From the NCBI GenBank assembly GCA_023701135.1, contig JAMPXP010000001.1, positions 248,001 through 312,000 of the forward strand: a stretch of 64,000 nucleotides of DNA, read 5' to 3'. This DNA is from Desulfobacula sp. (lineage in GTDB: Bacteria; Desulfobacterota; Desulfobacteria; Desulfobacterales; Desulfobacteraceae). The notes below the pieces were generated by a model, which was given only the letters and a program-made list of their open reading frames with translations, ran no database searches and was not told the DNA's origin. Shown here piece by piece: positions 42,689-52,202 of the stretch; positions within the stretch are counted from its first letter, which is position 1, and each line of letters opens with the position of its first letter. A program made the translations under genes and the position numbers.

Positions 42689-44113
42689 TCAATTCTCTTC
42701 TTTTCTGCCGTAGACATCATCAAACCGAACAATATCATCTTCACCCAGATAGGACCCCGATTGAACTTCAATCAGTTCCAGCGGTATTTTCCCGGGATTT
42801 TCAAGCCTGTGCAGGGTGCCCAGCGGGATATAGGTGGACTCATCCTCTTTCAGCATCACCTCTTCTTCTCCTCGGGTAATAATGGCTGTGCCGGAGACCA
42901 CGGTCCAATGCTCGGCCCGGTGAAAATGCTTTTGAAGTGAAAGCTTTCCCCCGGGCTTTACGGTAATCCGTTTAACCTGGAATCTTTGTTCGTTGTCCAT
43001 GGTCTCGTAACTGCCCCAGGGTCTGTAAACCTTTCTATGGGTCACGGATTCGTTTCTGCTTTGATCCTTAAGCTTCAGGACGATTTTCTTGACATCCTGA
43101 ACCCGGTCCCGGGGGCATACCAGGATGGCGTCCTTGGTTTCGACAATGACAAATTTTTCAATACCCACGGCTGCAACAAGGCTACTTTCGGAAGAAATAT
43201 AGGAATCTTTGACATCATTCAACAAAACATCTCCCTTAATCACATTTTGGTTTTCATCCTTTTTGCCTGCCTGCCATAAGGCATCAAAGGATCCAAGATC
43301 GTTCCAGCCCCCGTCAAACGGGATGACGATACCATTCAGGGTTTTTTCCATGACTGCATAATCAATTGAATCCGAGGGGATGCGGCTGAAGATATCCTTA
43401 TTAAGTCTTAAAAAATCAAGATCCCGAACTCCGGCGGCGATGGCTTCTCTACACGGCCTCAGAAGGCCCTCCGCATATTTTTCAAGTTCGCCTAAGATGA
43501 CGGATGCTTTAAACATGAACATTCCGGAATTCCAGCAATAGGCTCCTGAATCAAGGTATTGTCGGGCCGTTTCAAGGTCTGGTTTTTCAACAAAGGAATC
43601 AATGCAGGAGGCCCCGGTTTCTACATCCAGCAGGTTCCCTTTTTTAATATAGCCATACCCGGTTTCAGGTGAATCCGGCACAATGCCGAAAGTGATCAGT
43701 TTATCCTTTTTTGCATATTCATAACCCGAATTGATAACGGCATGAAACCGGGGAATATTTTCAATGACATGGTCCGCCGGCAGGACCAGAAGAACAGGAT
43801 CATTGGCTTGTTCCATGGCCTTTAATGCGGCAACGGAAATGGCCGGGGCTGTATTTTTCCCCACCGGTTCCAGAACAATGGCCTCGGGTTCGATTTGTAT
43901 CTGTCTTAGCTGTTCAGCCGTCATAAACCGGTGCGCTTCATTGCAGACGATAATGGGTGGGCTTACCGCTTCAACGCCGTCAAGCCTTAAAAGGGTATTC
44001 TGCAGCATGGTACGGCTGTTTTCGATAGAAATGAGCTGTTTTGGGAAAAGCTCCCTGGACAAGGGCCAGAGTCTTGTGCCTGATCCGCCGGCCAGAATGA
44101 CGGGAACAATCAT
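42689..44113 (-). CDS. manC: Mannose-1-P guanylyltransferase/mannose-6-P isomerase
   Basis: A 474-aa bifunctional enzyme making GDP-mannose. The N-terminal nucleotidyltransferase has ILAGGSGTRLWPLSRELFPKQ and FVEKPDLETA; the C-terminal cupin isomerase domain (about 350-474) has RPWGSYETMD, KRITVKPGGKLSLQKH and HRAEHWTVVSGTA. Supplies exopolysaccharide or LPS synthesis. The 117 bp between it and algH hold nothing recognised. Confidence 0.95.
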   Translation of the reverse strand: MIVPVILAGGSGTRLWPLSRELFPKQLISIENSRTMLQNTLLRLDGVEAVSPPIIVCNEAHRFMTAEQLRQIQIEPEAIVLEPVGKNTAPAISVAALKAMEQANDPVLLVLPADHVIENIPRFHAVINSGYEYAKKDKLITFGIVPDSPETGYGYIKKGNLLDVETGASCIDSFVEKPDLETARQYLDSGAYCWNSGMFMFKASVILGELEKYAEGLLRPCREAIAAGVRDLDFLRLNKDIFSRIPSDSIDYAVMEKTLNGIVIPFDGGWNDLGSFDALWQAGKKDENQNVIKGDVLLNDVKDSYISSESSLVAAVGIEKFVIVETKDAILVCPRDRVQDVKKIVLKLKDQSRNESVTHRKVYRPWGSYETMDNEQRFQVKRITVKPGGKLSLQKHFHRAEHWTVVSGTAIITRGEEEVMLKEDESTYIPLGTLHRLENPGKIPLELIEVQSGSYLGEDDIVRFDDVYGRKEEN

Positions 44114-44123
44114 GAGGGGTCTC

Positions 44124-45041
44124 CTATGCTTTTGGTTTTTCCGCCGTGAAAATATTAATATTCAATCCCTGGTTGACAGGGAATGATTCGATTTTGTGAA
44201 GTTTAAAGCCTGTTTCCATTAACCAGGTTTTAATTTTTTCCTTTTCAAACCCAGACCATGCCCCTCCCATAAGGTCTCTGATCTTGACCTGATCGTGAAG
44301 ATCAAAATCAGACAAAATAAGGGTCCCTCCGGGAATAAGGGTTCGGAAGGCTTCCAGAAAAGGTAATTCCGGCTGTGAAATATGATGCAGGACCATATTC
44401 ATAATGGCGGTGTGAGTTTCTTTATTTTTCATGGGAAGATGTTCAAGCTCACCCAGCCTTAATTCAGCCTTGTCTTTTCCCAGGAGTCTTAACCTTGCCT
44501 GCTCAAGCATTTCAGGGGAGCTGTCGATGCCGATGAGCCTGACCCGGGTCTGTTCCGACAATTTTTCAAGCAATTCTCCGGTTCCGCATCCCAAATCCGA
44601 TATGGTCCCATGAAAAGAAATTTTTTTAAGGATCACGGAATTTAGATCAAAGCCGCCAAGCACCTGTTTTTTCAATTGATCCCAGTGGGGCGCCACTGTT
44701 CTGAAAAAACGCCGGGTCATATTCTGCCTGATTTTAATCATTTCACCGGCTTTTTGGAGATCTTTGCGGATTTCTTCCATTTCAGAGCTGTTGTCCGCCA
44801 GGGCTATAACGGCATTGATAAAATCATTCCGGGCTGCCGCATAATAGGTAAAACTGCCGTCTTTCCGGGATGTGAGCAGTCCTGATTCAAGCAGAATTTT
44901 TAAATGCCGGGACACTCCTGACTGAATCATTTCAACCACCAGAACGATTTCATTTACATTGAGTTCATACCGTCGCAGGATATACAATAACCGGAGGCGG
45001 GTTTTATCGGATAGGGCTTTAAAACATTTGATCAATTCCAT
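44124..45041 (-). CDS. ArsR-type regulator fused to SAM methyltransferase
   Basis: 305 aa. Residues 1-90 are an ArsR winged helix (MELIKCFKALSDKTRLRLLY; QSGVSRHLKILLESGLLTSR). About 115-300 are a class I methyltransferase (SDLGCGTGELLEKL; GIDSSPEMLEQAR). Start ATG 45041 gives the standard ArsR N-terminus; a TTG at 45095 would overlap the upstream gene. In related fusions the methyltransferase takes part in methionine/SAM-linked regulation; the ligand here is unknown. Confidence 0.85.
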   Translation of the reverse strand: MELIKCFKALSDKTRLRLLYILRRYELNVNEIVLVVEMIQSGVSRHLKILLESGLLTSRKDGSFTYYAAARNDFINAVIALADNSSEMEEIRKDLQKAGEMIKIRQNMTRRFFRTVAPHWDQLKKQVLGGFDLNSVILKKISFHGTISDLGCGTGELLEKLSEQTRVRLIGIDSSPEMLEQARLRLLGKDKAELRLGELEHLPMKNKETHTAIMNMVLHHISQPELPFLEAFRTLIPGGTLILSDFDLHDQVKIRDLMGGAWSGFEKEKIKTWLMETGFKLHKIESFPVNQGLNINIFTAEKPKA

Positions 45042-45066
45042 TTTAACCCGGCTTTTAACATCCTGA

Positions 45067-45744
45067 TCACAATTCGATTTCCTGTCCGAACTCAAGAACC
45101 CGGCACCTTATTCCGCTGATTTCAACCTGTCGTTTAAATTCCTTCGGGTCGGCCTTGATGGCATCAAAGGTATTGTAATGCATGGGGATCACCCATTTGG
45201 GCTTTATAAAGGTGCCGGCCCTGACGGCATCCTCGATTCCCATGGTGAAATTATCCCCGATGGGTACCAGAAGATAATCCACGGCATACAATTCCCCAAT
45301 GAGTTTCATGTCCAGAAACAATCCTGTATCTCCTGTATGATAAATGATCTTATCCTGAACAAAAAGAATCATCCCGGTGGGCGTCCCAATGCATTCTTTG
45401 TCCGGAGTTACGGAGCTGTGAAGGGCCTGGGTCAGTTTGACCTTTCCAAAATCAAAGGGTCTGGTTCCGCCGATGTGCATGGCATGGGACCTGACCCCTT
45501 TGGTGGACAGATAGGTTGCAAGTTCGTTTTCACATATGCATAGGGCATTGCACCTTTCGGCAATGCCTACGGTATCTCCTAAATGATCCCCATGCCCATG
45601 GGAAACCAGAATATAATCGGCACTGATTTGATCTGCAGAAACCGGAGACGTTGGATTCCCGTTCAAAAAAGGATCCATCAGTATCTTTGTACCGGTGTCA
45701 AGGGTAATTAAAAAAGAGGAATGTGAGAAATACCGTAATTTCAT
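45067..45744 (-). CDS. UlaG-like metal-dependent hydrolase (UPF0173 type)
   Basis: A 225-aa metallo-beta-lactamase fold: VSHGHGDHLGDTV (HxHxDH), HIGGTRPFDFG, YHTGDTGLF and a late VIPMHYNTF. Substrate unknown. It lies directly upstream of the ArsR-methyltransferase gene on the same strand. Confidence 0.9.
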   Translation of the reverse strand: MKLRYFSHSSFLITLDTGTKILMDPFLNGNPTSPVSADQISADYILVSHGHGDHLGDTVGIAERCNALCICENELATYLSTKGVRSHAMHIGGTRPFDFGKVKLTQALHSSVTPDKECIGTPTGMILFVQDKIIYHTGDTGLFLDMKLIGELYAVDYLLVPIGDNFTMGIEDAVRAGTFIKPKWVIPMHYNTFDAIKADPKEFKRQVEISGIRCRVLEFGQEIEL

Positions 45745-45764
45745 ACCAATTCCCCCTTATCCGT

Positions 45765-46157
45765 TTATTTTACCGTCATTACAGGACAGTGCGAGCCAAG
45801 GATAACGGCCTGGGCCGTTGATCCAAAGATCAATTTTCCAACCTTTGACCGGCTCCGAACGCCAATCATGATTTCATCGACCTTGTTTTCCCGTGCGAAA
45901 TTTACAATATCCTCGCCAGGCTCAAATCCCCTGATCAGAAGGTGGGTTTCGTTTTTTATGCCCAGGCTGTCAAAATAAGCCTTTGCTGTTTCAAGATTTT
46001 TTTCCGCATCAATGATTTCCTGCTGGTCGGTTTTGTCTCCACCAGTCAACGATGTCACAATATAAATCATACCGTCAAAGGCTTTGGCGTGTTTTACAGC
46101 CATGTCCATCAAATCTTTTCCCACATTGGTCCCTTTATATCCCACCAGAATCTTCAT
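45765..46157 (-). CDS. Universal stress protein (UspA family)
   Basis: 130 aa. N-terminal ILVGYKGTNVGKDL and C-terminal nucleotide-binding GVRSRSKVGKLIFGSTAQAV with CPVMTVK end. The glycine pattern fits the ATP-binding subclass. Confidence 0.92.
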   Translation of the reverse strand: MKILVGYKGTNVGKDLMDMAVKHAKAFDGMIYIVTSLTGGDKTDQQEIIDAEKNLETAKAYFDSLGIKNETHLLIRGFEPGEDIVNFARENKVDEIMIGVRSRSKVGKLIFGSTAQAVILGSHCPVMTVK

Positions 46158-46255
46158 CTTGTCTCCTTTGAATCTATTTTAAGATGGATATTGACGCTTA
46201 TCCGAAAAATATAATTTTTTTAACATTTTTTTTAAGGCTTGGGTATGAAAAACAA

Positions 46256-46284
46256 AAGGGTCTTGAAAATATTTCAAGACCCTT
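46256..46284 (-). terminator. Terminator of the tRNA-Gly/tRNA-Cys transcript
   Basis: AAGGGTCTTGAAA/TTTCAAGACCCTT near-perfect stem with a 3-nt loop; on the minus strand TTTTGTTTTTC follows. Eleven bp past tRNA-Cys. Confidence 0.85.
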
Positions 46285-46294
46285 GAATTTTATG

Positions 46295-46369
46295 TGGAGG
46301 CGGCTTCCAGATTTGAACTGGAGAATAACGGCTTTGCAGGCCGTCGCCTTACCACTTGGCCAAGCCGCC
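46295..46369 (-). tRNA. tRNA-Cys (GCA)
   Basis: 75 nt; acceptor GGCGGCT/AGCCGCC, anticodon GCA in a CGGCC/AGCCG-type stem, T-arm CAGTTCAAATCTG. The 3' end reads TCCA, so CCA is encoded. Confidence 0.95.
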
Positions 46370-46376
46370 ATGCATG

Positions 46377-46451
46377 TGGAGCGGGAAACGGGATTTGAAC
46401 CCGCGACTTCGACCTTGGCAAGGTCGCACTCTACCACTGAGTTATTCCCGC
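46377..46451 (-). tRNA. tRNA-Gly (GCC)
   Basis: 75 nt; acceptor GCGGGAA/TTCCCGC, anticodon GCC in a CGACC/GGTCG stem, encoded CCA. It lies 7 bp upstream of tRNA-Cys. Confidence 0.95.
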
Positions 46452-46468
46452 GCAACAAACAAGGGTGA

Positions 46469-46497
46469 TTTATATACTTGGACACCTCTTTTGTCAA
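46469..46497 (-). promoter_or_regulatory. Sigma70 promoter of tRNA-Gly/tRNA-Cys
   Basis: Consensus TTGACA (46497-46492), 17-bp spacer, TATAAA (46474-46469), 18 bp before tRNA-Gly and just after the pgsA stop. Confidence 0.75.
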
Positions 46498-46505
46498 TGG
46501 CAAAT

Positions 46506-47072
46506 TTAAAAGGTTAAATATTTCCTGGCATGGAAAAAATAGTCCAGCCCCGACCAGATGGTATAGACCAGCGCACCATAAAGAAAGAACTGTCCGATAA
46601 AATTAAAATTGATTCCAAAGTAGCTGTAATGCATGGTTAATGGAATAATGGCGGCAATCTGAAATCCGGTTTTATATTTCCCGAGCCATGAGGCTGCAAC
46701 ATCCTGTCCGTTTTCAATCAATACACATCTTAATCCGGTAACGGCAAGTTCCCTTCCGATGATGACACAAGCAATCCATGCCTGGATGAAATGCAGATCC
46801 ACCAGCATGACAAGGGTTGAGGCCACCAGAAGTTTATCCGCCAGGGGATCAAGAATTTTGCCGAGTTTTGTCATGAGTCCCCTGGTTCTGGCCAGATACC
46901 CGTCAAAATAGTCGGTAATGGAAGCAATTGAAAAAATCAAAGCGGAAATAAAGGTTGTGACCCTTGTTTCATACATCAAAAGGATAACAATCACCGGAAC
47001 GGAAACGATCCTGGAAATGGTCATAAAATTAGGGGTCAGAACAATCTTTTTTACTTTTTCCGAAAAAACCAT
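46506..47072 (-). CDS. pgsA: PgsA, CDP-diacylglycerol-glycerol-3-P phosphatidyltransferase
   Basis: A 188-aa CDP-alcohol phosphatidyltransferase with the signature D-G-x2-A-R-x8-G-x3-D-x3-D visible in FDGYLARTRGLMTKLGKILD followed by PLADK; 4-5 TM helices. It makes phosphatidylglycerol-phosphate. Last gene of the long leftward run. Confidence 0.95.
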   Translation of the reverse strand: MVFSEKVKKIVLTPNFMTISRIVSVPVIVILLMYETRVTTFISALIFSIASITDYFDGYLARTRGLMTKLGKILDPLADKLLVASTLVMLVDLHFIQAWIACVIIGRELAVTGLRCVLIENGQDVAASWLGKYKTGFQIAAIIPLTMHYSYFGINFNFIGQFFLYGALVYTIWSGLDYFFHARKYLTF

Positions 47073-47078
47073 TTGAGG

Positions 47079-47723
47079 TTATCCCTTTTTTTTATTCCAG
47101 TCGGAAAGAAAGGCTTCTATCCCTTTATCCGTCATGTGATGGGAAGCCAGCTTCTTTAAAACACCGTAGGGGATAGTGGCAATATCCGCCCCGATCAGGG
47201 CTGATTCCAGAACATGGAGGGGACTTCTGACGCTGGCCACAATAATCTCGGTATCAAAATCATAATTGGCGTATATCTGGGCAATCTCTTCCACCAGATC
47301 CATCCCGACTTCGGCAAGATCGTCCAGCCTTCCGACAAAGGGACTGACAAAGGTGGCCCCGGCCTTGGCCGCCATAAGGGCCTGAAGGGCTGAAAAAACA
47401 AGTGTCACATTGGTTTTTATGCCTTCGTCGGTGAGGGTTTTAACCGCCTTCAATCCTTCCACCGTCATGGGAATCTTTACGGTAATATTGTCGGCAATTT
47501 TGGCCAGTTCCCGTGCTTCTTTGACCATGCCTTCATATTCAAGGCTGATAACTTCCGCGCTCACCGGGCCTTTTACAATTTTGCAGATGTCGGCAATAAT
47601 CTGTTTGAATTCGCCTTTTTCCTTGGCGATCAAAGAAGGATTGGTGGTAACCCCGTCCACCATTCCCATATCATTGGCATCTTTAATCTGGTCGATATTG
47701 GCCGTATCAATAAAGAATTTCAT
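47079..47723 (-). CDS. fsa: Fructose-6-phosphate aldolase/transaldolase-like protein
   Basis: A 214-aa small transaldolase-family TIM barrel. [36 protein letters not shown], Schiff-base Lys in [16 protein letters not shown] and ASVRSPLHV. Short length fits Fsa/TalC; either aldolase or transaldolase activity is possible. 1 bp after folK. Confidence 0.93.
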   Translation of the reverse strand: MKFFIDTANIDQIKDANDMGMVDGVTTNPSLIAKEKGEFKQIIADICKIVKGPVSAEVISLEYEGMVKEARELAKIADNITVKIPMTVEGLKAVKTLTDEGIKTNVTLVFSALQALMAAKAGATFVSPFVGRLDDLAEVGMDLVEEIAQIYANYDFDTEIIVASVRSPLHVLESALIGADIATIPYGVLKKLASHHMTDKGIEAFLSDWNKKKG

Positions 47724-47724
47724 T

Positions 47725-48246
47725 TTACTCCCCTTCCTTCAGAAGGATCACCTTCTGAGTGTCCTGTCGTTCTATTTTTTTTAATAATTCATCGGACCGT
47801 AATTTCAGAACCGGATGAATTTCCTCGGGTCCTATATCACAGAGCGGTACCAGTACAAAACATCTTTCGTGCATTCTCGGATGCGGAATTTCAAGTGAAC
47901 CGGTTTTTAATACAAGACTATCATAATAAATGATATCCAGATCAATGGTCCTGGGACCGAACCTGAAGGCCTTGCCGTCCTTATCCAGGGTTTTTTCCAA
48001 TTGCTTTAAAACAAGGAGCAGGTCTTCGGGGCCCAGTTCTGTGTTGATTTTCAAGGTTGCATTTAAAAACCAGTCCTGATCTTTAAAATTCTGGGGTTCC
48101 GTCATATAGAAGGAAGAAATGGACAGCACCTTGATTCGTTCATGGCCGGCCAATCTATTGATGGCTTCTTCCAGGTTTTTACGTTTATCTCCCCTGTTGG
48201 AGCCGATGCTCAAATAAGCCTGATGTGCCTTTTTATTTATATTCAA
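47725..48246 (-). CDS. folK: FolK, hydroxymethyldihydropterin pyrophosphokinase
   Basis: A 173-aa folate-pathway kinase. [38 protein letters not shown] and [14 protein letters not shown]. The TTG start at 48246 places the SIGSN motif at the normal distance and overlaps the upstream lipoprotein stop; the longer reading from 48342 runs through that gene. Confidence 0.92.
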   Translation of the reverse strand: MNINKKAHQAYLSIGSNRGDKRKNLEEAINRLAGHERIKVLSISSFYMTEPQNFKDQDWFLNATLKINTELGPEDLLLVLKQLEKTLDKDGKAFRFGPRTIDLDIIYYDSLVLKTGSLEIPHPRMHERCFVLVPLCDIGPEEIHPVLKLRSDELLKKIERQDTQKVILLKEGE

Positions 48247-48661
48247 GCAGCACCGATTCGGAAAATTCGCTGACCATATTGTCTTTTCCCTTTGCCTGAA
48301 TCCTGAAATAATATTTATACCCTTTTTCAATCCCCATGGCAAATCTCATGGAAGGCATGGATACAAATCCAATTTTTTCAAATTTAAAGGGACACCCCTG
48401 GCAGGAATCAAAAGTCAATTTGGCAAGATAAACATCAAACCCCAAAGGCTTTACAAAGGCTTCCGTTTCATCCACCCGATGATTCCATGTCAGTTCGATC
48501 TTTTCTCCCGCATTCACATATTTCAGATCAAAGGGGGCTGCAATTTTCTCCCCTTTTACAAGCGGCAGTACGGGAGGCCCTTTTTTCCCACACCCGGCAA
48601 ATCCCAAAAGACCCGTCATGACGATCAAAAACAGAATAAAGGTATTTTTTCCGAACCTCAT
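48233..48661 (-). CDS. LptM-like lipoprotein with fibronectin-III-like domain
   Basis: 142 aa. Lipobox in LGFAGC followed by GKKGPPVLPLVKG, which recalls the short LptM/YifL lipoprotein motif, then a roughly 95-residue beta domain of FN3 type (APFDLKYVNAGEKIELTWNH; YKYYFRIQAKGKDNMVSEFS). Overlaps argH by 4 bp, as short GCGxKGP lipoproteins often neighbour amino-acid genes. Function unknown. Confidence 0.78.
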   Translation of the reverse strand: MRFGKNTFILFLIVMTGLLGFAGCGKKGPPVLPLVKGEKIAAPFDLKYVNAGEKIELTWNHRVDETEAFVKPLGFDVYLAKLTFDSCQGCPFKFEKIGFVSMPSMRFAMGIEKGYKYYFRIQAKGKDNMVSEFSESVLLEYK

Positions 48662-50037
48662 AGGCCAAGTTCTCCTGCGGCTTTTGCCACCGCCTGTTTT
48701 ACGTTGTCAAAGCCTGTTCCGCCATAGGAAATCCGTCTGGCAATGGTTTTATCAATGGCTATGAAATCATATACATCGGGCAGAATCAAATCACTTAATT
48801 CCTTAAATTCATCCAGGCTTAAATCATTCAATTCCTTGCCCTGATTCAGGGCAAAGGCCACTGCCCTTCCGGCGACGGCATGGGCATGGCGAAAGGGCAT
48901 TCCCTTGGAAACCAGATAATCGGCCAGATCTGTGGCATTTAAAAAGCCCTGCTTGCAGGCCTCGTACATTCTTTTCGGATGAACTTCGATATGCTCAAGC
49001 ATCCGGCTATATATATCCGTACAGATTTTAAGGGTGTCCACCGTGTCGAACAAGGGTTCCTTATCTTCCTGCATGTCTTTATTATAGGCCAGGGGCAAGG
49101 ATTTCATGACCGTAAGAATGGCCACAAGATTTCCCACAACCCTCCCGGTCTTTCCCCTGACAAGCTCTGCTACGTCCGGATTTTTCTTCTGGGGCATGAT
49201 ACTGGACCCGGTGGTAAAGGAATCGGAAATGGTGATAAAGGAAAATTCCGAAGAAGACCAGAGGATCAGCTCTTCTGAAAGCCTTGAAAAATGAATCATA
49301 CAAATGGCGGCATGGGAGATGAATTCCATGATAAAATCCCTGTCCGATACCGAATCAATGCTGTTATCCGATACCTTTGCAAAGGACAGGATCTCTCTTG
49401 TGTATTCCCTGTTCAGCGGGTAAGTGGTCCCGGCAAGGGCTGCCGCACCCAGGGGCATGACATCCATTCTCTTGAAACAATCTTCAAACCGCTGAATATC
49501 CCGTTTAAACATTTCATAATAAGCCAGCATGTGATGGGAAAATAATACGGGCTGGGCCCTTTGAAGATGGGTATACCCCGGCATGATCACATCTGAGTAT
49601 TTCTGGGCCAACCGGACAAGGGATTTTTGAAATTCAACCAAAAGATCCATGATGGTTCCGGTCTCTTTTTTCAAATATATCCTTATATCCAGGGCGATCT
49701 GGTCATTTCGGGACCGCCCGGTATGAAGTTTTCTTGCAATATCACCGGCCACTTTTCCCAATTCATCTTCCACATGCATATGGATGTCTTCAAGGCTTGC
49801 CGAAAATATAATTTCATTGTTTTCAATTTTCTCTTTTACCTTCAAAAGACCTTCGACAAGGATCTTGGCTTCCATTTGGGTGATAATGGACTCTTTGGCC
49901 ATCATTTTCAAATGCGCAATACTTCCTTCAATGTCGCTTTCATAGAGGCGCTTGTCCACATCTATAGAAGCATTGAATTTTTCAACCAGCTCATCGGTTT
50001 TCTGGGAAAATCGCCCCCCCCAAAGCTTTTCATTCAT
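48658..50037 (-). CDS. argH: ArgH, argininosuccinate lyase
   Basis: 459 aa, last step of arginine synthesis. KLWGGRFSQ start, SRNDQIALDIR, TSMPQKKN-type loop as GSSIMPQKKNPDVAEL. Part of the argB-D-F-H run; argG is missing from this cluster. Confidence 0.97.
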   Translation of the reverse strand: MNEKLWGGRFSQKTDELVEKFNASIDVDKRLYESDIEGSIAHLKMMAKESIITQMEAKILVEGLLKVKEKIENNEIIFSASLEDIHMHVEDELGKVAGDIARKLHTGRSRNDQIALDIRIYLKKETGTIMDLLVEFQKSLVRLAQKYSDVIMPGYTHLQRAQPVLFSHHMLAYYEMFKRDIQRFEDCFKRMDVMPLGAAALAGTTYPLNREYTREILSFAKVSDNSIDSVSDRDFIMEFISHAAICMIHFSRLSEELILWSSSEFSFITISDSFTTGSSIMPQKKNPDVAELVRGKTGRVVGNLVAILTVMKSLPLAYNKDMQEDKEPLFDTVDTLKICTDIYSRMLEHIEVHPKRMYEACKQGFLNATDLADYLVSKGMPFRHAHAVAGRAVAFALNQGKELNDLSLDEFKELSDLILPDVYDFIAIDKTIARRISYGGTGFDNVKQAVAKAAGELGL

Positions 50038-50082
50038 CGTTAATGGCTCTTCCTTTGTGTCATCTATGGCTCATAGATGCCG

Positions 50083-51000
50083 TTAATTTTTCAGAATCAG
50101 TTTCTCCAATATGGCCTTATGCATATGCCGTTTATTTTCGGCCTGATCCCAGAAAACGGCATTTTTATCTTCCAGCACCTCTTCGGAAATCTCTTCCCCC
50201 CGGTGGGCCGGCAGGCAATGCATGACCAGGGCGTCTTTTTTGGCAAGGGATAAGAGGGCCTTATTCACCTGAAAATCCTGAAAGACTTTGATGCGGCCGG
50301 ACAATTCAGCTTCATTGCCCATACTGGCCCAGACATCGGTATAAACCACATCGGCATGTCTCACAGCCTCTTTGGGATCATGGGTAAACCGGATACGGGG
50401 GTTTTTATCCGCCGATGCGGCTTTTATAATGTCCGGATCAATGCCGTATCCGTCCGGACAGGCCACGGTCAGGTCAAGATCCAACACGGCTGCGGCATTC
50501 ACCCATGAATTGGCCACATTATTGCCGTCCCCCACCCAGACAATTTTAACTCCCTCGTACCCTCCTTTATGCTCGATGATGGTCATGAGATCACTCAAAA
50601 TCTGGCAGGGATGAAAAGAGTCGGTCAACGCATTGATGACCGGGATGGTGGACGCCTCTGCAAATTCTTCCACAAGGGAATGATCAAAGGTGCGCATGGC
50701 CAGGCAATCCATGTACCGGGACAGGACCCTGGCCGTATCCTTGGCCGGTTCATTTCTGGAGATCTGGGTGTCCTGGGTGCTTATATAAATGGGGTGGCCC
50801 CCCAGTTGGATCATGGCTGTTTCAAAGGCCACCCGGGTCCGGGTGGATTTCTTGTCAAAAATCAGGCCCAGGGTTTTACCGGTTAATAATTTATCCAGAA
50901 TGCCCTTGGCATACCGTTCTTTTAATTGGCCGGCGCGTTTAAACAGGATTTCAAAATCTTCTTTTTCCAGGTCCAGCAGTGATAATAAATCTTTCTTCAA
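50083..51000 (-). CDS. argF: ArgF, ornithine carbamoyltransferase
   Basis: 305 aa. Carbamoyl-phosphate motif KKSTRTRVAFE, HPCQILSDL and ornithine/Cys loop MHCLPAHRGEEI. Converts ornithine to citrulline. 14 bp downstream of argD. Confidence 0.97.
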   Translation of the reverse strand: MKKDLLSLLDLEKEDFEILFKRAGQLKERYAKGILDKLLTGKTLGLIFDKKSTRTRVAFETAMIQLGGHPIYISTQDTQISRNEPAKDTARVLSRYMDCLAMRTFDHSLVEEFAEASTIPVINALTDSFHPCQILSDLMTIIEHKGGYEGVKIVWVGDGNNVANSWVNAAAVLDLDLTVACPDGYGIDPDIIKAASADKNPRIRFTHDPKEAVRHADVVYTDVWASMGNEAELSGRIKVFQDFQVNKALLSLAKKDALVMHCLPAHRGEEISEEVLEDKNAVFWDQAENKRHMHKAILEKLILKN

Positions 51001-51014
51001 AATACTCTCCCAAT

Positions 51015-52199
51015 TTAAAAAAGGCTGTCCAATGCGGTTACAAGCCTGTCTATATCTGTTTTTTCAACGATGAGCGGGGGCGCAAACCGCAGGACCTTAT
51101 CCTGGATTCCATTAATGATAAAGCCTTTTTCCATAAGTTTCCCAACAAAAAAAGCAGCGTCCTTATCAATTTCCAAACCGATTAAAAGGCCTTCACCCCG
51201 AACCGCAACAATCCTTGAATGTTTCTCTTTCAATTCCACCAGTTTTTCCTTGAAGTACCGGCCCTTTTGACGGACTTCATCCAGGAAAGATTCGGTGCCG
51301 ATGATATTGATCACCTCCAGGGCCGCTGCCGTTGCAAGCGGGGTGCCGCCAAAGGTGGTGGCATGGCTGCCTACATCAAAACCGGTGGCGGCTTCCCGGG
51401 TGGCCAGCATGGCCCCGATGGGCAACCCGTTGCCGAGGGCCTTGGCCAGGGTCATGATATCCGGAACAATATCGTACAACTGGTGGGCAAAAAGTTTACC
51501 GCACCGCCCCATTCCGCATTGGATTTCATCAAAGATCAGCAGGATTCCTTTTTTCGTGCAGAGTTCCCGGACGGCCTTCAAATACCCGGCATGGGCCGGA
51601 ACAATGCCGCCTTCTCCCTGGACAGGTTCCAGCATGACGGCGCAGACAGTATCGTCCAATTGGTCTTCCAAGGCTTTCAAATCATTAAAAGACACATGGG
51701 AAAACCCTTCCAGAAGGGGATAGAATCCGTCCTTGACCTTGTCCTGGCCTGTGGCGGTCAAGGTGGCCATGGTCCGTCCATGAAAGGACTGGAGCATGGT
51801 GATGATCCGGAACCGGTTTTTCTCTCCCTTTTTCTGGAAATATCTCCTGGCCAGTTTGATGGCCGCCTCATTGGCTTCCGCCCCTGAATTGGCAAAAAAG
51901 ACCCGGTCGGCAAAACTCTTTTCACACAAACGGGAAGCAAGCTCTGCCTGGGGCAGGGTAAAAAACAAATTCGACACATGGACCAGGGTTGACGCTTGTC
52001 TGCATATGGCCTCGGTGATTTTCGGATGGCAATGGCCAAGTCCGCAAACCGCAATCCCCGCTAAAAAGTCGGTGTATTTTTTTCCATCCTCATCCCAGAG
52101 AAAGACACCCTCGCCCTTCACCAGGGCTTTTCCCTGGCGCTGGTAGGTCTGAAAAATAAACTGATCTGTTTTTTGAACTGAATCCACTTCTAACCTCAT
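51015..52199 (-). CDS. argD: ArgD, acetylornithine aminotransferase
   Basis: A 394-aa class III PLP aminotransferase. FFANSGAEANEAAIKLAR, IFDEIQCGMGRCGKLFAHQ and PLP-Lys in TLAKALGNGLPIGAML. 3 bp after argB. It may also serve in lysine synthesis, as known for ArgD. Confidence 0.95.
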   Translation of the reverse strand: MRLEVDSVQKTDQFIFQTYQRQGKALVKGEGVFLWDEDGKKYTDFLAGIAVCGLGHCHPKITEAICRQASTLVHVSNLFFTLPQAELASRLCEKSFADRVFFANSGAEANEAAIKLARRYFQKKGEKNRFRIITMLQSFHGRTMATLTATGQDKVKDGFYPLLEGFSHVSFNDLKALEDQLDDTVCAVMLEPVQGEGGIVPAHAGYLKAVRELCTKKGILLIFDEIQCGMGRCGKLFAHQLYDIVPDIMTLAKALGNGLPIGAMLATREAATGFDVGSHATTFGGTPLATAAALEVINIIGTESFLDEVRQKGRYFKEKLVELKEKHSRIVAVRGEGLLIGLEIDKDAAFFVGKLMEKGFIINGIQDKVLRFAPPLIVEKTDIDRLVTALDSLF

Positions 52200-52202
52200 A
52201 AA

